Shown: one piece after another, positions 8,626 through 18,382 of the stretch | How positions within the stretch are numbered: the first letter of the stretch is position 1 | Layout of the letters: each line of letters begins with the position of its first letter | Assembly (NCBI GenBank): GCA_963726335.1 | Contig: CAVSCD010000010.1 | Location: 572,117-636,116 of the forward strand | Reading direction: 5' to 3' | DNA length: 64,000 nt | From: CAVSCD01 sp963726335 | Lineage (GTDB): Bacteria; Acidobacteriota; Aminicenantia; Aminicenantales; UBA8522 | Notes under the pieces: generated by a model | Seen by the model: only the letters and a program-made list of their open reading frames with translations | The model's database searches: none | Told to the model about the DNA's origin: nothing | Position numbers and translations under genes: made by a program

Positions 8626-11295
8626 GTGAAAAGGCTCGTCGCCCTGGTCTTTTTCCTTGCCCTTGCCCTCGCCGTTGGGGCCAAAGACAAGGCGAAATCC
8701 GCCTCACCGGCGCCAACTCCGCCAAAGACGGTCACGGCCGTCCGGGCCGGCGGTCCGATCTCGGTCGACGGGCGGCTCGAGGAAGACGTCTGGAAAAGCG
8801 AAGGCTCCGAAGGGTTCACCCAGAACGACCCGAAGGACGGCGATCCCTCCACGGAGAAGACCCGCGTCTGGGTGGCCTACGACGACAAGTCCGTCTATGT
8901 GGCCGCCTTCTGCTACGATTCGGAGCCGAAGAAGATCATGAGCCGGCTGGGCCGCCGCGACTCCGACGTGGATTCCGACTGGTTCATGTTCGCCGTCGAT
9001 CCCTACTTCGACAAACGGACCGGCTACCAGTTCGGCGTCAACCCCGCCGGTTCCATCACGGATGAAACCCTCTCGAACGACGTGAACGATGACGATTCCT
9101 GGGACGGCGTCTGGGAAGGCAGGGCCCATGTCAATGGAGAGGGCTGGACCGTGGAGATGAAAATCCCGTTCAGCGAGATCCGGTTCTCTAAAAAAGACGA
9201 ATACATCTGGGGCGTCAATTTCACCCGGATCATCAAGCGCAAGAACGAACGGGCGGCCTATGCCTGGGTCCCGAAGACCGAGCAGGCTTACGTCTCCCGT
9301 TTTGCCCGTCTCGAGGGCATCCGCGGCATCAACCCGGGCACGCATATAGAGATCATCCCCTACGCCGTGACGCAGGCTCAATTCCGGCCGTCTGAACCCG
9401 GGAACCCGTTCGAAACCGGGCACAAGACTCTCGGCAGCCTGGGCTTCGACGCCAAGTTCGGGCTCAAGAGCAACCTGACGCTTGACGCCACCGTCAACCC
9501 CGACTTCGGCCAGGTCGAGGTCGACCCGGCCGTGGTCAACCTCTCCGCCTATGAGACTTACTATGAGGAGAAGCGTCCGTTCTTCATCGAGGGCGCCTCG
9601 ATCTTCGACGGGTTCGGCCGCGGCGGCGTCTATCTCAACGCCAACATCAACTGGCCCCAGCCGACGTTCTTTTACAGCCGGCGGATCGGCCGCTCGCCCC
9701 AGGGATTCGTCACAACGGAAGGGGACTTCTATGTCACCCCCGACAGGACGACCATCCTGGGCGCGGCCAAGGTCACGGGGAAGCTCGGCGGCTGGAACGT
9801 CGGGTTCATCAACGCCCTCACCTCCCGCGAGTTCGCCCAGATCGACGCCTCGACCGTCCGGCTTCAGGAGGAGGTCGAGCCCTTCAGCTATTACGGGGTT
9901 CTCCGCGCGCAGAAGGACATCGACGAGGGCCGCCACGGGTTCGGGTTCATGGCGACGGGAGTGTCGCGCGACCTCCAGACGGACCCCATGAGCTTGCTCC
10001 TGAACAAGAACGCTTTCAGCGGCGGAGTCGACGGCTGGTCCTTTCTCGACAAGGACCGGAGCTACGTCGTCGGCGGCTGGTTCGGCGGGACCCGGCTCGA
10101 AGGAACCCCGGAAGATATGCTCAGGGTCCAGAAATCGTCGATGCACTACTACCAGCGGCCCGACGCGCCCCAGGTCACGCTCGACCCGACGGCGACTTCG
10201 CTCAGCGGCTGGGGCGGAAGGCTCAACCTCGGCAAGCAGAAGGGAGGCTCCCTCTTCCTCTTCTCTCTCGGCGCTCTCTCCCCGGGTTTCGACCCGAACG
10301 ACGCCGGGTTCCAACACTCGGGCTCGGACGTCATCAACATGTCGCTTCTCCCCGGCTACCAGTGGACGAAACCGGGCCGGGTCTTCCAGCAGGTGATCCT
10401 CGCCGGCGGCGTCTTCCGGAATTATGATTTCGGCGGCAACAAGACGGGCGACGGGGTGCTGCTGATGTCGGAAGGGATGTTCCGCAATTTCTGGAGCTTC
10501 GGCGTCACGGGAGTCGTCAATCCCGCAGTCCTGAGCAACAGGCTGACCCGGGGCGGCCCGCTGGCGCTTATCCCCTGGGGATATGAGGCCGATGCCTTTC
10601 TCGAAACCGACGGCCGCCAGCCTGTCGTTCTCGAGGGGGAAGGCTTTATCTACAGGCGCCCCGAGGACGGGACGGAATGGCAGGCCGGCGTGAGCGTGCG
10701 CTGGAAGCCGCGCTCGAACTTCAGCATCTCGATCGGGCCCGAGTACGGAGGGGAAAAGACGAGGATCCAGTACGTGAGGTACGTGACCGACCCGCTCATG
10801 ACATCGACGTACGGCTCGCGTTACGTGTTCGGCCGCCTGGACCAGAAAACGATCGCCGCCGAGCTCCGGCTGAACTGGACGTTCACGCCGCGGCTGACGC
10901 TCCAAGCCTATGTCCAGCCGTTCCAGGCCGTCGGCCAGTACGATGAGTTCAAGGAACTGGCGCAGCCCAAGACCTACGACTACAATATCTACGGCCAGGG
11001 CGGATCGACCATCGCCCATGCCGATGGCGCATATCTGGTGGACCCGGACGGAAGCGGTCCGGCCGACCCGTTCGCTTTCGGGGACCCGGATTTCAACATC
11101 AAGTCCCTGCGCGGAACGGTCGTGCTCCGCTGGGAATATCTGCCGGGCTCGCTCTTCTATTTGGTCTGGACGCAGAACCGCGCCGACTATGGCAATCCCG
11201 GCGACTTCCAGTTCCGGCGCGACTTCGGCGACCTATTGACCGCGCCCGGCGACAACATCTTCCTGATCAAAGTTTCCTTCCGCTGGAATATGTGA
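8626..11295 (+). CDS. DUF5916 outer-membrane protein with CBM9-like N-terminal domain
   Basis: The likely start is the GTG at 8626 (reading VKRLVALVFFLALALAVGA, a signal peptide) with GGGAGG nine bases upstream; an upstream in-frame start at 8563 would add an implausible hydrophilic leader. Residues ~40-230 form the carbohydrate-binding-9-like sandwich seen in this family (ISVDGRLEEDVWK, VWVAYDDKSVYVAAFCYD, WFMFAVDPYFDKRTGYQFGV, GWTVEMKIPFSEIRF). The rest is rich in alternating strands (LTLDATVNPDFGQVEVDPA, the EEKRPFFIEGASIF box) and ends in an aromatic strand (FLIKVSFRWNM), typical of DUF5916 proteins predicted to be outer-membrane barrels. The role in the family is not settled; glycan binding or uptake at the surface is inferred. 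The 3' end nearly meets the convergent gene ending at 11307. Confidence 0.85.
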   Translation: MKRLVALVFFLALALAVGAKDKAKSASPAPTPPKTVTAVRAGGPISVDGRLEEDVWKSEGSEGFTQNDPKDGDPSTEKTRVWVAYDDKSVYVAAFCYDSEPKKIMSRLGRRDSDVDSDWFMFAVDPYFDKRTGYQFGVNPAGSITDETLSNDVNDDDSWDGVWEGRAHVNGEGWTVEMKIPFSEIRFSKKDEYIWGVNFTRIIKRKNERAAYAWVPKTEQAYVSRFARLEGIRGINPGTHIEIIPYAVTQAQFRPSEPGNPFETGHKTLGSLGFDAKFGLKSNLTLDATVNPDFGQVEVDPAVVNLSAYETYYEEKRPFFIEGASIFDGFGRGGVYLNANINWPQPTFFYSRRIGRSPQGFVTTEGDFYVTPDRTTILGAAKVTGKLGGWNVGFINALTSREFAQIDASTVRLQEEVEPFSYYGVLRAQKDIDEGRHGFGFMATGVSRDLQTDPMSLLLNKNAFSGGVDGWSFLDKDRSYVVGGWFGGTRLEGTPEDMLRVQKSSMHYYQRPDAPQVTLDPTATSLSGWGGRLNLGKQKGGSLFLFSLGALSPGFDPNDAGFQHSGSDVINMSLLPGYQWTKPGRVFQQVILAGGVFRNYDFGGNKTGDGVLLMSEGMFRNFWSFGVTGVVNPAVLSNRLTRGGPLALIPWGYEADAFLETDGRQPVVLEGEGFIYRRPEDGTEWQAGVSVRWKPRSNFSISIGPEYGGEKTRIQYVRYVTDPLMTSTYGSRYVFGRLDQKTIAAELRLNWTFTPRLTLQAYVQPFQAVGQYDEFKELAQPKTYDYNIYGQGGSTIAHADGAYLVDPDGSGPADPFAFGDPDFNIKSLRGTVVLRWEYLPGSLFYLVWTQNRADYGNPGDFQFRRDFGDLLTAPGDNIFLIKVSFRWNM

Positions 11296-11306
11296 CAGCC
11301 TCCCCT

Positions 11307-13116
11307 TTAGCGGCTTTTCCCGCCTTTGGCCGCCCAGTCCTCGAGGGTCTGCCACTCGGAGATCATGGTCACGCCCTCGGCCCGGCAGACGCTCAGAAAT
11401 CCCGCCAGCAAGTCCCCTCGAGATGAGGGCCAGGGCCACCGAAGTCCTCTGTCCGCGGCTTCTTTCCGGTATTCATCCCAACGCACGAGAACCACATATT
11501 CGACCGGAAGCTGCGTCCGGCGGATGCGCCTGGAGAGCTCGGAAGTCCCGGAAGCTCTTTTTAGCGCCCTGGCCAGGATCTCCCGGGCTTTGAGCACGGT
11601 CTCGAGCGCCAGGAACCTGGCGTCGGCGGGCGAATAACACCCGAGCGGATCTCCCGCCCGGTCAAGGGACGTCTCGAGGAGAGACAGATACTCCAAAACG
11701 TCGTCACCGGCGATGCCAAAATATCCGCGCAGGAATTCTTTCCTTAACCCTTCGGCGTCAAGGGCAGGGTTCCAGAGAAGTTTGGCCAGTACCCAGGCCC
11801 TGAGCTCGGCCATCTCCGAACCCCAAGACTGGTAGGCTCCCTGCTCGAAGACGCCGGTAACGTTGTTCTTGACAAAGAGCCGGATGTTGGGAGCCAGGAC
11901 CCGGTAATTCGGATGGGGCTGGATGTAATGGGAGAAGTTCGTCGTGTAATCCCAGATGAACATCCGGCCGGCGATCTTCGACCAGCCTTCGATGTCCTCC
12001 CGGAAGGCCGTGTTGGCGGGGTCATCGAGCGGCCGGGCAAACGAGCACTCGATGCTGCACAGGCGGACGACGACGTTCGGGCGGGGACGGGTGATCCTCG
12101 GCGGTTTGCGGGTGTACTGGTAGGCCAGCGTGTCGATGATGACGTTCGGAAATTCCTTTTCGATATCGGCGGCCACGGCGTTGACAAAACGGAGAAGCGA
12201 GCCGGCGGGGCTCCCCTCCTCCTCGTCGACCGCCCGGCACAGCGGACAGGCGCAGTTGTTCTGGCAGTCGTTTTGCGACACCGAGGCGATGGTCGCCGCG
12301 GGGTTGTCGCGAAGGCGGAGCTTCAGGTTCCGGACAAGCTCCTGTCGCATCGCTTCGTTCGTCAGGCAGAGCTGGGCGTTCTCCCGGGTCCGCACGCCCT
12401 TGATCTCGCTGAACCACTCGGGATGGGCGTCGAAATAGTCGGCTGGCGGGATGAGGGCATAGAAAGTGTGGACAAAGCCTTCATAGACGTGGCGCCCGCC
12501 GCGGACATCGTCGCCCCCCGCCCGGGTGCCGTTGGCCTTGTTGCGGGCCGCCCATTCGGGGTCAAAAGCCGTAAACCAGAACGGCTCGCGGTATTCGAGC
12601 GGCGGCGCGTACCGGATGGCGACGGAAGGCACCGTCAGCGAAGGCCGACGCGGAACATGCCAGGCTGTCGGAGTCCACCAGCGGCAGCCGAGGACATCCT
12701 CGAGAAAGGTGTAGACGGCGTAGAGAGTGCCGCGCGGGCTGCCTCCCGCAAGGATGAGGTCGCTTCCCTTGGTGCGGACGATGATCTCTTCAGGCTTTCA
12801 AGGACGCCGAGCCGGAAACCGGGTTCGACAAGTCGGACCGCTCCCTCTCCGACGAGGAGCCGGCTCGAACCGGGGACGGCGCCGGCTCGGCCGAACCCGC
12901 GACCGCTGACGAAACGGGCGCCCCGACCATGAAGTGGAGGAAGAAAGCCAGTTCTTCGGCGGCGTATTTCTCAACCCGGCCGGCGTCCGCCGCGACCACG
13001 ATCACCGCTTTCGGCTTCCCTTTCTCGGCGATCACGCCCTGGCCCGAGGCACGGGTCGGCCAAAGAACGGATAGAGCCACTGTCGCGATCAGGGGCAACA
13101 CCATAGATCTCTTCAT
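11307..13116 (-). CDS. Secreted DUF4838 protein (glycosidase-associated), frameshifted
   Basis: The protein starts at the ATG at 13116 with a signal peptide ending near PTRASGQ. The N-terminal ~110 residues (PKAVIVVAADAGRVEKYAAE) match the alpha-glucuronidase/hexosaminidase-type N-terminal domain. A single extra base near 12797 ends that frame at 12790. The next frame continues EEIIVRTKGSDLILAGGSPR, RGTLYAVYTFLEDVLGCRWW and then the DUF4838 core, which is visible alone as an open frame from 12632. The core contains HPEWFSEIKG, a cysteine-rich NDCQNNCACPLCRAVDEEEG (metal or disulfide site), the NVVVRLCSIECSFARP strand and WDYTTNFSHYIQPHPN. The span is 3n+1 bases, as expected for one insertion. 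DUF4838 proteins accompany polysaccharide-degrading enzymes in gut and soil bacteria; exact activity is unknown. Expected mature product about 580 residues. Confidence 0.82.
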
Positions 13117-13147
13117 GGCTCCTCCTTCCGGGGTTCCCTCTGCGCGG

Positions 13148-13177
13148 ATTATATTCGCCGTGCCGGCTCACGGTCAA
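13148..13177 (-). promoter_or_regulatory. Sigma-70-like promoter for the DUF4838 gene
   Basis: On the reverse strand TTGACC (13172-13177), 18-base spacer, perfect TATAAT (13148-13153), about 30 bases upstream of the ATG at 13116. Confidence 0.6.
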
Positions 13178-13412
13178 AACAATTCCCTAATGCTCTTCGA
13201 GGGAGACCCCGGGTTTCGGGCGGCGAGTATGTATTGAGCTCAAGACAATAAAACGGTAAATCACGTAGCAAAAAAAGAGAACCAACGTTCCTGAAGAATC
13301 GTTCTAGCGCGCGAGTTTATACGCAGCCGCCGAGAACGGGCGTTTCGGAAACGGCGTTAAAAACCCGAATGGGAGCTGGGGCGGAGGGTGTCGGTTCACG
13401 GCAGCTCTCTCC

Positions 13413-13442
13413 TTGACAGTCCTTGTTGGCGGACGGTATAAA
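13413..13442 (+). promoter_or_regulatory. Sigma-70-like promoter, probably giving a leaderless transcript
   Basis: TTGACA (13413-13418), 18-base spacer, TATAAA (13437-13442). The expected transcription start, seven or eight bases further on, falls on the GTG codon at 13450 that opens the next gene. Confidence 0.6.
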
Positions 13443-13449
13443 TTCGATA

Positions 13450-15474
13450 GTGAATGATGTGGTCGCAATCAGGGCTGAAAAGCGGACTGTCGCAATTCTG
13501 ATCGCCGCAGGCGTCGTATTCGTAGCGGCGTTTGCCGGTATCGGCGGCCAAACCACGGGCGTGCCGGGTCCGCCCGCCATCCGCCGGCTGCCCGCGTTCC
13601 CGGTCGACGACTCGCTGAAACACGACCGCGACTTCACGCCGTCGGGCTCGCTGAGGAAGCTCAGCGAGCATCTCTATGTCCTCGACGACACCTGCAACGT
13701 CTATGTTCTCAAGTCGGGCGACAGGGCCTTGCTGGTGGGGTTCGGTTCGGGCGATATCCTGAAGAGGCTCCCGGAGATCGGCGTTCGCCGGGCGGATGAG
13801 GTCGTGCTGACCCATCATCACCGGGACCAGGCGCAGGGGCTGTGCGACATGGCGCCGCCCGATCTCCGGATCACGGTGCCCGCCAAGGAGGCGCGCTTTT
13901 TCGAGGACGTCGAGGCTTTTTGGAGCGGCGTCCAGATCGACCTGAATTACGACTGCCGCTCGCACTGGAACACCGTGCGCCGAAGCGTTCGGGTCACCCG
14001 GCGGCTTAATCCCGGCGAACGGGTGTCCTGGCAGGGGTTCGAGCTCGAGGCCGTCGAGACGCCGGGCGCGACCGACCATTCCCTCTCTTACTCCGCCGAT
14101 ATCGACGGCCGGCGGGTCGTTTTCTGCGGCAGTCTTATTTCGGGCGCGGGCAAGGCGCCGAACTGGTTCGACCTCCACTGGGATTATTACGGGTTCACCC
14201 AGGGCATCGACGCCTCGCTGGGGTCATTCGAGCGCCTCCGGGCAAAGAGACCGGAGCGCCTGCTGCCGGCGCACGGCGGACCCATCGACGACCCGGCCGG
14301 GGCCATGGCGGCCAATGCCAAAACTTACGCGGCCCTCCGCGAGATGCTGGTCCCGAACGAGCTTGTCCGGGTCCGTCAGGAAGTGCGGCAGATCCTCCCC
14401 CATCTCGTTTTCCTGGGCGCCAACTGCTATGCGCTGCTGTCCGAAAGCGGCAAAGCGTTCGTCTGGGATTACGGTTATGTCGACCGCGGCCGCGTCGAAG
14501 AGCTGAAGAAACGCTTCGGCGTGAAAAAAATCGACGTCTCATCGTTCAGCCATTACCACGACGATCATGCCATCCGCGCCTGGGAGCTGTACCGGGAGGG
14601 AACGGTCAACTGGGTCTACGAAAACATGGCCGACATCTTCGCTTATCCGTCTCGCTACCGGCTGCCGTGCCTCATCCCGTTCGCCATCCCCGTCGACCGC
14701 ATCCTTAGCGACGGCGAGAAGGTCCGCTGGGAGGAATATGAGCTCGAGTTTTTCCATCTTCCCGGCCAGACGGAATTCCACCAGGGGCTGCTCGTGACCA
14801 TCGACGGCCGGAGAGTACTTTTTACCGGCGATGACACCTGGAATAAGAAATTCCCGGAACAGGTACGGAACGGCCCGCTCGTGCCGCAAAACGAGTACCT
14901 CCTCGACAGCGGGTTCATCGCCTGCGCCCGGAAGATGATCGACTGCCGGCCGGACCTCGTCTGCCCGGCCCATACCGAAGAGTACGCGCCGACGGCGCAG
15001 GACCTCCAGGAGTTTCTGGGTTGGGCGCTTCGGCTCAGGGAGGTGATGACGTCGCTCATCGACCAGCCCGACCCGAACTTCGGGATGGATTACCGCTGGT
15101 GTCACTTCTATCCTTATCGCGCGGAGCCGGCGGCGGGCAAAGCTGTGCGCCTGGAGCTCCGGCTTCGGAATCATCTTTTCCAGACCGCAAGCGTCGAGAT
15201 CAGGGTGAAGCTTCCGGCCGGCTTCGCTTGTGAGTTCCCCAATAGGACTCTGAAGATGGCCGGAAAGACCCAGGCCGCCGTCCCGTTCGACATCGTCCGC
15301 TCGGCCGCCGGCAGCGGCCCGGACGTGGGGCCGGACATTGGCCGGGCCATCGAACCGTCCCGACGCGGCCGTCAGGTCATCACTGCCGATATCACGATCA
15401 ACGGCCGCCGGATCGGCGAATACGCCGAGGCGGTCATCGACCAGCCCGGGGCGCCGAAACTCGACGCCCCTTAA
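13450..15474 (+). CDS. Exported protein with two metallo-beta-lactamase-fold domains
   Basis: The reading frame is open from a TTG at 13423, but that codon lies inside the promoter; the GTG at 13450 is the first usable start and would be leaderless. A signal/anchor helix follows (TVAILIAAGVVFVAAFAG). The first MBL domain (residues ~60-290) has THHHRDQAQG in place of the canonical HxHxDH, so His-His-x-x-Asp is kept only in part. The second (from ~315) has the better SHYHDDHAIRAW, then LVTIDGRRVLFTGDDTW and CPAHTEEYAPTA. A C-terminal ~120 residues form a beta-rich domain (VRLELRLRNHLFQTASVEIR). Two MBL folds in one chain suggest one catalytic and one degenerate copy. Substrate unknown; hydrolysis of a phosphate ester, lactone or similar is inferred from fold only. 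Confidence 0.72.
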   Translation: MNDVVAIRAEKRTVAILIAAGVVFVAAFAGIGGQTTGVPGPPAIRRLPAFPVDDSLKHDRDFTPSGSLRKLSEHLYVLDDTCNVYVLKSGDRALLVGFGSGDILKRLPEIGVRRADEVVLTHHHRDQAQGLCDMAPPDLRITVPAKEARFFEDVEAFWSGVQIDLNYDCRSHWNTVRRSVRVTRRLNPGERVSWQGFELEAVETPGATDHSLSYSADIDGRRVVFCGSLISGAGKAPNWFDLHWDYYGFTQGIDASLGSFERLRAKRPERLLPAHGGPIDDPAGAMAANAKTYAALREMLVPNELVRVRQEVRQILPHLVFLGANCYALLSESGKAFVWDYGYVDRGRVEELKKRFGVKKIDVSSFSHYHDDHAIRAWELYREGTVNWVYENMADIFAYPSRYRLPCLIPFAIPVDRILSDGEKVRWEEYELEFFHLPGQTEFHQGLLVTIDGRRVLFTGDDTWNKKFPEQVRNGPLVPQNEYLLDSGFIACARKMIDCRPDLVCPAHTEEYAPTAQDLQEFLGWALRLREVMTSLIDQPDPNFGMDYRWCHFYPYRAEPAAGKAVRLELRLRNHLFQTASVEIRVKLPAGFACEFPNRTLKMAGKTQAAVPFDIVRSAAGSGPDVGPDIGRAIEPSRRGRQVITADITINGRRIGEYAEAVIDQPGAPKLDAP

Positions 15475-15524
15475 CAACAAGATCACACAACCTTAACAAA
15501 TCTTTAACAACTTGCGCCCTGAGT

Positions 15525-17174
15525 GTGAATATTATTCGGTCAGGAAAACGGGAGATGACCGGAAAAAAGCTCATCACTCTAGGCTACATCCTGATGTTCT
15601 GGGGCGTACTGCCGGGAATCCTGGCCGCCCTGGCGGCCTGGGGCGAACGCGCCTTCGGGCCGGCCCTGCGCCTGCCCACCCTCTTGACCGCGGGACTGCT
15701 GCTCGCGGGACTGTCGGGCATCATGCTGGCGCTCTCTATCGTCCAATACACTCGGGCGGCAGGCAGCCTCCCCATCTCGGCGCTCCCTCCCCGGCAGCTG
15801 ATACGATCCGGCGTCTTCGGCGTCTGGCGCCATCCGATCTATCTCTTCTCGGTGTTTTTTTTCAGCGGACTGGCCATGACGAGATGGCCGGCCGGCTCTC
15901 TTTTGGTCGTCTTCCCCTCTTTGGTCCTGGGAACGTTCATCTATGCCAGGATCGAGGAAGGCGGCCTCAAGAGACGGTTCGGCAGCCTCTATGATGGGCA
16001 CCGCCGGCAGACCTCGATCCTGGTCCCCCGACTCGCGCATATCCTCCGAGGCCTGTTCGCTGTCCTGAGCCGCTTCTACTTCCGGTTCGAAGTCTCGGGA
16101 GGGGAGGCGGACGCCCTCGCCCCGCCTTTTGTGGTCATCTCCGCCCATCGGAATTACCTGGACCCGGTTTTCGTTTCGCTGGCCTTGAAGAAACCCGTCC
16201 ACTTCATCACCACGTTCGAAATGTTCCGCAGCCCGGCCTCGAGGCTGCTTTTTTCAAGGCTCTTCTCTTTCCCCGCGAAGAGATACAAGCCCGACGTCCG
16301 GAGCTCTCTCGATATCCGCCGGCGCCTGCTCGAGGGCTGTGTGGTCGGGGTCTTTCCCGAGGCAGAACGGTCGTGGACGGGAGCGATGCTCGGCTTCAAA
16401 CCCGAGGTTCTGAAACTTTTCCGCCGGCACTCCGACATCCCTATCCTGCCGTTGCGTTTGGAGGGAACTTACGCGGCCTGGCCGCGTTGGGCGCGGGGCC
16501 CGCGCCGGGCGAGCGTGTCTGTGGTCATCGAGAAACCAGTTTTCGTGAGCCGCGGCGAAGACCCGTCCGAGCTGGAAGCCAAGCTGTCCCGGATCATTGA
16601 GCCGCGGGGAGCGCCGGATCCCCGGCCAAGGCCGGTCGCGGCTGACGGGATCGAGGCCTTGCTCTACCGCTGCCCGGAGTGCCTGAGTTTCGATGCCATT
16701 CGATCCGGGAGGGGGCCCGATTTCGGGTGCTCGAAGTGCCGGGCGAGCTTCAGTCTGCTTTCCGACCTATCGATTCGGAGTTCGGGAAGCGGCGCCAGAG
16801 CGTCGCTGGCGAGCATAGCCGCCGGAATCCGGATAGCGCCTGAGAGCCCGGCTTCCGACGGGGAATCGAGTGTCTTCCGGGCGAGGGCCAGACTTTGTAT
16901 CGAAAAGCTCGGCCGACTCGAGGCCTTCGGCGCGGGACGATTGGACCTCTCGGCGAACCAACTCCGCTTCGCTTCCGGCGGCGCGCAAGTGCACATCGAC
17001 CTCGATTCGATCCGTTCCGTCATCATTGAAGGCGCGCGGAAGCTACAGGTCTATGGCGGGCATCCGGCGCGTTTGTTCCAATTCACACACCTCGATCAGA
17101 GCGCCTTGAAATGGCAGGACCTGGTCGTCGAAGCCGTCCGGAGACGAGCCGGCTTTGCTCCGTCGACGGCCTAA
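15525..17174 (+). CDS. Fusion: isoprenylcysteine/phospholipid methyltransferase-like membrane domain plus PlsC-type acyltransferase
   Basis: Residues ~15-150 hold several membrane helices and the GVFGVWRHPIYLFSVFFFSG box plus a RIEEGGLKRRFGSLYDGHRR tail, the signature of ICMT/PEMT-like methyltransferases. Residues ~170-370 are a PlsC/AGPAT acyltransferase: ISAHRNYLDPVF gives the HX4D catalytic motif at His208-Asp213, and VFPEAERSWTG replaces the usual FPEGxRS. The last ~160 residues start with a zinc ribbon (YRCPECLSFD then FGCSKCRASF) and end in a short beta-rich domain. I infer acylation and possibly methylation of a membrane lipid. The first possible start (GTG 15525) has no ribosome site; ATG 15555 has GGGAG directly abutting it, so the start is uncertain by ten codons. 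First gene of a six-gene same-strand run. Confidence 0.75.
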   Translation: MNIIRSGKREMTGKKLITLGYILMFWGVLPGILAALAAWGERAFGPALRLPTLLTAGLLLAGLSGIMLALSIVQYTRAAGSLPISALPPRQLIRSGVFGVWRHPIYLFSVFFFSGLAMTRWPAGSLLVVFPSLVLGTFIYARIEEGGLKRRFGSLYDGHRRQTSILVPRLAHILRGLFAVLSRFYFRFEVSGGEADALAPPFVVISAHRNYLDPVFVSLALKKPVHFITTFEMFRSPASRLLFSRLFSFPAKRYKPDVRSSLDIRRRLLEGCVVGVFPEAERSWTGAMLGFKPEVLKLFRRHSDIPILPLRLEGTYAAWPRWARGPRRASVSVVIEKPVFVSRGEDPSELEAKLSRIIEPRGAPDPRPRPVAADGIEALLYRCPECLSFDAIRSGRGPDFGCSKCRASFSLLSDLSIRSSGSGARASLASIAAGIRIAPESPASDGESSVFRARARLCIEKLGRLEAFGAGRLDLSANQLRFASGGAQVHIDLDSIRSVIIEGARKLQVYGGHPARLFQFTHLDQSALKWQDLVVEAVRRRAGFAPSTA

Positions 17175-17192
17175 TCGAGGAGGAGGATGGTC

Positions 17193-18374
17193 ATGTCCCA
17201 GCGCAAGGGCATCGCCGATTACGGCCGGCAGATCGACCGGCCGGGGCTCCTTGATTTTGCGCCCCGCACGAAAAGCCGGACGGTCGCCGGCTCCCAGGCT
17301 CACATCCTCAGCGCCTTCGGCCGCCTCACTCCCGGTTCAATGCCGGCCCGGATCTTCGCTCAAACTGCCCGGCGGGTGGTCGGCGGGTTCCTCTATTCCC
17401 TCAAAGTCGAGATCAACGATCGCTGCACGATGGACTGCCGGATCTGTTATGTCCGGAAAGGGGAAAAAGAGCTATCGTTACGAACCGTCCGGCGGCTCTT
17501 CCAGGCCATCCGGTCCTGCGGCGTCCGGCTGGAGATCCTGGGCGGAGAGCCGCTGCTCCACCCTGACCTGGCCGGCATCATCCGTTCCGCGAAACACGAC
17601 GCCCTGAGCCCGTTCGTCACGCTTTACACGAACGCCACTCTGGCGACCGCCGCGATGTCATCGCAGATCAAGGCGGCCGGCCTCGATGCGGCCATCGTCT
17701 CCCTGATGTCCCATCGCGAAGCCGTCCACGATGCCTGCACCCGACAGCCCGGCTCCTGGTCGGCCGCCGTCGAGGGGATGCGCCGGCTCTCGGAGGCCGG
17801 TATCAAAATCTATACTTTCACTCCCGTTCTTCGTGATAACGTCGCGGACGTTCCAGACATCTACGAATTCGTCAAGAGCCGGATTCCCGCTTCCGCCCTT
17901 TTCTATCAGTACATTCCCCGTTCGAGGGATGACGAACTGAACATCGGGCTCGAAGACTGGCGGCGGGCCAAGCGCTGGATAACGAGTCACGGCTCCGAAC
18001 ATTGGGATTTTGTCCGGCGCTTCTTCATGCTGACCGGGAATGCCTGTTCCGGCGGCAACTTCGTCCTGACCGTCAAGGCGGACGGCTCCGTCCAGCCGTG
18101 TCCCTTCGTCGATGACGTCCCCATGGGGAGCATCCTCGACGACGACATCTGGTCGATCTACAGAAGGAGATTCGGCAACCGGCGCTTCCAGGAGTTCAAG
18201 AGCCTCCCTGCCGAATGCCGGGGCTGCTCGCATCGCTCGGTCTGCGGCGGCGGCTGCCGGGCGTCCGCCCGCTGGTTCGGAGGCTACGGCCGGCGGGACC
18301 CCAAGTGCCCGGGCCCTGTCTCGGCGCCCATCACGGCCGCCGGAATCTTGGATTGCATCCCGACGTTCTTTTAA
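17193..18374 (+). CDS. Radical SAM protein with SPASM domain
   Basis: The ATG at 17193 is preferred over 17187 because AGGAGG lies nine bases before it. The radical SAM core begins with KVEINDRCTMDCRICYVRKG, whose CX3CX2C cysteines bind the 4Fe-4S cluster that cleaves S-adenosylmethionine, followed by EILGGEPLLHPDL (GGE motif) and TLYTNATLAT. The C-terminus has SPASM-type cysteines: NACSGGNFVLTVKADGSVQP, CPFVDD, then CRGCSHRSVCGGGCRASARW. SPASM proteins modify peptides, enzymes or small substrates; this one is not anSME-like by sequence. Its position 19 bases after an acyltransferase and nine before a lipocalin-like gene suggests a modified lipid or a redox tailoring step, but this is inference. 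Length 393 residues. Confidence 0.85.
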   Translation: MSQRKGIADYGRQIDRPGLLDFAPRTKSRTVAGSQAHILSAFGRLTPGSMPARIFAQTARRVVGGFLYSLKVEINDRCTMDCRICYVRKGEKELSLRTVRRLFQAIRSCGVRLEILGGEPLLHPDLAGIIRSAKHDALSPFVTLYTNATLATAAMSSQIKAAGLDAAIVSLMSHREAVHDACTRQPGSWSAAVEGMRRLSEAGIKIYTFTPVLRDNVADVPDIYEFVKSRIPASALFYQYIPRSRDDELNIGLEDWRRAKRWITSHGSEHWDFVRRFFMLTGNACSGGNFVLTVKADGSVQPCPFVDDVPMGSILDDDIWSIYRRRFGNRRFQEFKSLPAECRGCSHRSVCGGGCRASARWFGGYGRRDPKCPGPVSAPITAAGILDCIPTFF

Positions 18375-18382
18375 GGACACCG

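Larger units (their letters stand above)
13117..13449. other. Divergent intergenic region, 333 bases
   Basis: It carries the two outward promoters described separately (13148-13177 on the reverse strand, 13413-13442 on the forward strand). Between them is an AT-richer stretch at 13225-13300. I see no small gene and no strong hairpin in it. Confidence 0.4.

Noticed and set aside
8704..11019. A 771-codon reverse-strand open frame over the DUF5916 gene
   Set aside because: It mirrors the third-position GC bias of the true gene; its product is Arg/Gly/Asp-rich with no domain, signal or ribosome site.
18215..18382. Upstream extension of the CrtC-like gene
   Set aside because: It overlaps the SPASM end of the radical SAM gene; the ATG at 18383 has a proper site and normal N-terminus.
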